15,793 nt of DNA, taken from the NCBI GenBank assembly GCA_001769925.1, contig MEPT01000020.1, positions 56,894 to 72,686 of the forward strand. Reading direction: 5' to 3'. Every line of letters begins with the position of its first letter. Within the stretch, counting starts at the first letter, position 1. A program made the translations under genes and the position numbers. Under the pieces are notes generated by a model. That model was not told the origin of the DNA and made no database searches. It saw only the letters and a list, made by a program, of their open reading frames with translations. Of the stretch, positions 15,246 to 15,793 are shown one piece after another. Origin of the DNA: Bdellovibrionales bacterium RBG_16_40_8 (GTDB lineage: Bacteria > Bdellovibrionota > Bdellovibrionia > Bdellovibrionales > UBA1609).

Positions 15246-15793
15246 CTAGATAAAAATTTTCTTAATAAAAAAGTTAAGCGACTTTAGAAAAATGCGGGTA
15301 ATGGCGCAGAGTAAACTCGAACGTTCAAGTAAGCGCGCTATATGAGGTGAAAACTTATAATAGATGCTAACAAAAGCGGCACCAATATCTGAGTTTAAAA
15401 GATACTCGTCACGAAAGTATCGTAGTTCTAAGACGACAATGTGGTCAACGCCATTGAAGGCGGCGGTAGCGATAAAGCAATTGCCAACACGCGTTTTACT
15501 TTTTTTAATAAGATCTCTAACAAGATCGGGGTTTTTTGCTTCTTTTAAAAACTCTTGTGCTTGCTTAATGACATTAGAATATAGTGGTGAGTACGGTATA
15601 AATTCGGCGAGCTTTGAGCCAGCTATTTGCATGCGACTTCTATGTTGAGGAAAAGCGTCGTAAATGCGAAAGAGATCCCAGTAGGTAGAAGCTATAATAG
15701 TTAATTCTTTCGAGCGAGATGAGTTGCCGAATACCTTAGGTGAAAGTTGCCCAGGTTTTAAATCGTACGAAATTTCTAGTACACGCAAATATT
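15246..15793 (-). CDS. CFI-box-CTERM domain protein, N-terminus cut by window
   Basis: The frame is open to the window edge. Numbering from the TTG at 15788, at least 180 residues are seen, and the true start is probably outside. Residues 104-177 match the CFI-box C-terminal domain: CFIATAAFNG (104-113), LRYFRDEYLL (122-131), G136, YYKFSP (143-148) and a terminal hydrophobic helix (about 158-177). In known proteins this conserved domain of unknown role sits at the C-terminus of otherwise varied, often surface or membrane-associated, proteins. The N-terminal part (1-100) is not recognised. The gene ends in TAG, 43 bases before the flavoprotein-like gene on the same strand. Confidence 0.7.
   Translation of the reverse strand, partial: YLRVLEISYDLKPGQLSPKVFGNSSRSKELTIIASTYWDLFRIYDAFPQHRSRMQIAGSKLAEFIPYSPLYSNVIKQAQEFLKEAKNPDLVRDLIKKSKTRVGNCFIATAAFNGVDHIVVLELRYFRDEYLLNSDIGAAFVSIYYKFSPHIARLLERSSLLCAITRIFLKSLNFFIKKIFI

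Overview
The window reads as a chromosomal housekeeping region of a Gram-negative bacterium with moderately AT-rich DNA (roughly 40% GC by eye). The proteins imply an outer-membrane-type cell: a lipobox lipoprotein, an RseP site-2 protease, MltG and PgeF. The gene set suggests a member of the Bdellovibrionota or old Deltaproteobacteria. It links the rpsB-tsf-pyrH-frr-uppS-cdsA-rseP block to tsaB, a MinD/FlhG-like ATPase and a DnaJ-like/RodZ-HTH protein, and then to rluD and pgeF. That placement is an inference from gene content and order, not from a search.

Left end, + strand (1-2507): the 3' part of an AstD-like succinylglutamate-semialdehyde dehydrogenase, cut by the window edge, is followed after 16 bases by mltG, a membrane-anchored lytic transglycosylase. 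mltG converges on the large minus-strand cluster. Its 3' end overlaps the last gene of that cluster by 29 bp, and a 6-bp-stem inverted repeat lies in the overlap.

Centre, - strand (14028 down to 2479): one tight gene train with gaps of 0-39 bp, several 4-bp ATGA/TTGA overlaps, and one larger gap of 87 bp before the last gene. In transcription order it is rpsB, tsf, pyrH, frr, uppS, cdsA, rseP (interrupted), tsaB, a MinD/FlhG-like ATPase, a J-like plus HTH_25 protein, rluD, pgeF, a small membrane-anchored protein, and a lipoprotein. The first part makes ribosomal protein S2, EF-Ts, UMP kinase and ribosome recycling factor. The middle makes undecaprenyl-PP (cell-wall lipid carrier), CDP-diacylglycerol (phospholipids) and the RseP protease. 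The last part covers tRNA t6A modification, a ParA-type positioning ATPase with its likely partner, 23S rRNA pseudouridylation, peptidoglycan-precursor quality control, and two unrecognised envelope proteins.

Right end, - strand: upstream of rpsB lie a FAD/NAD-binding-fold protein with a degenerate nucleotide-binding glycine motif and a CFI-box-CTERM protein cut by the window edge.

The most notable points are as follows. A single in-frame TAG splits rseP between its first and second PDZ-like domains, while both catalytic motifs remain intact on either side. The J-like domain fused to a RodZ-type HTH has lost HPD. The rpsB leader can fold into a three-way junction touching the Shine-Dalgarno. 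A 16-bp perfect palindrome abuts a second hairpin just upstream of that leader. No CRISPR array, insertion sequence, rRNA or tRNA gene was seen, and no gene-free stretch exceeds 300 bases.
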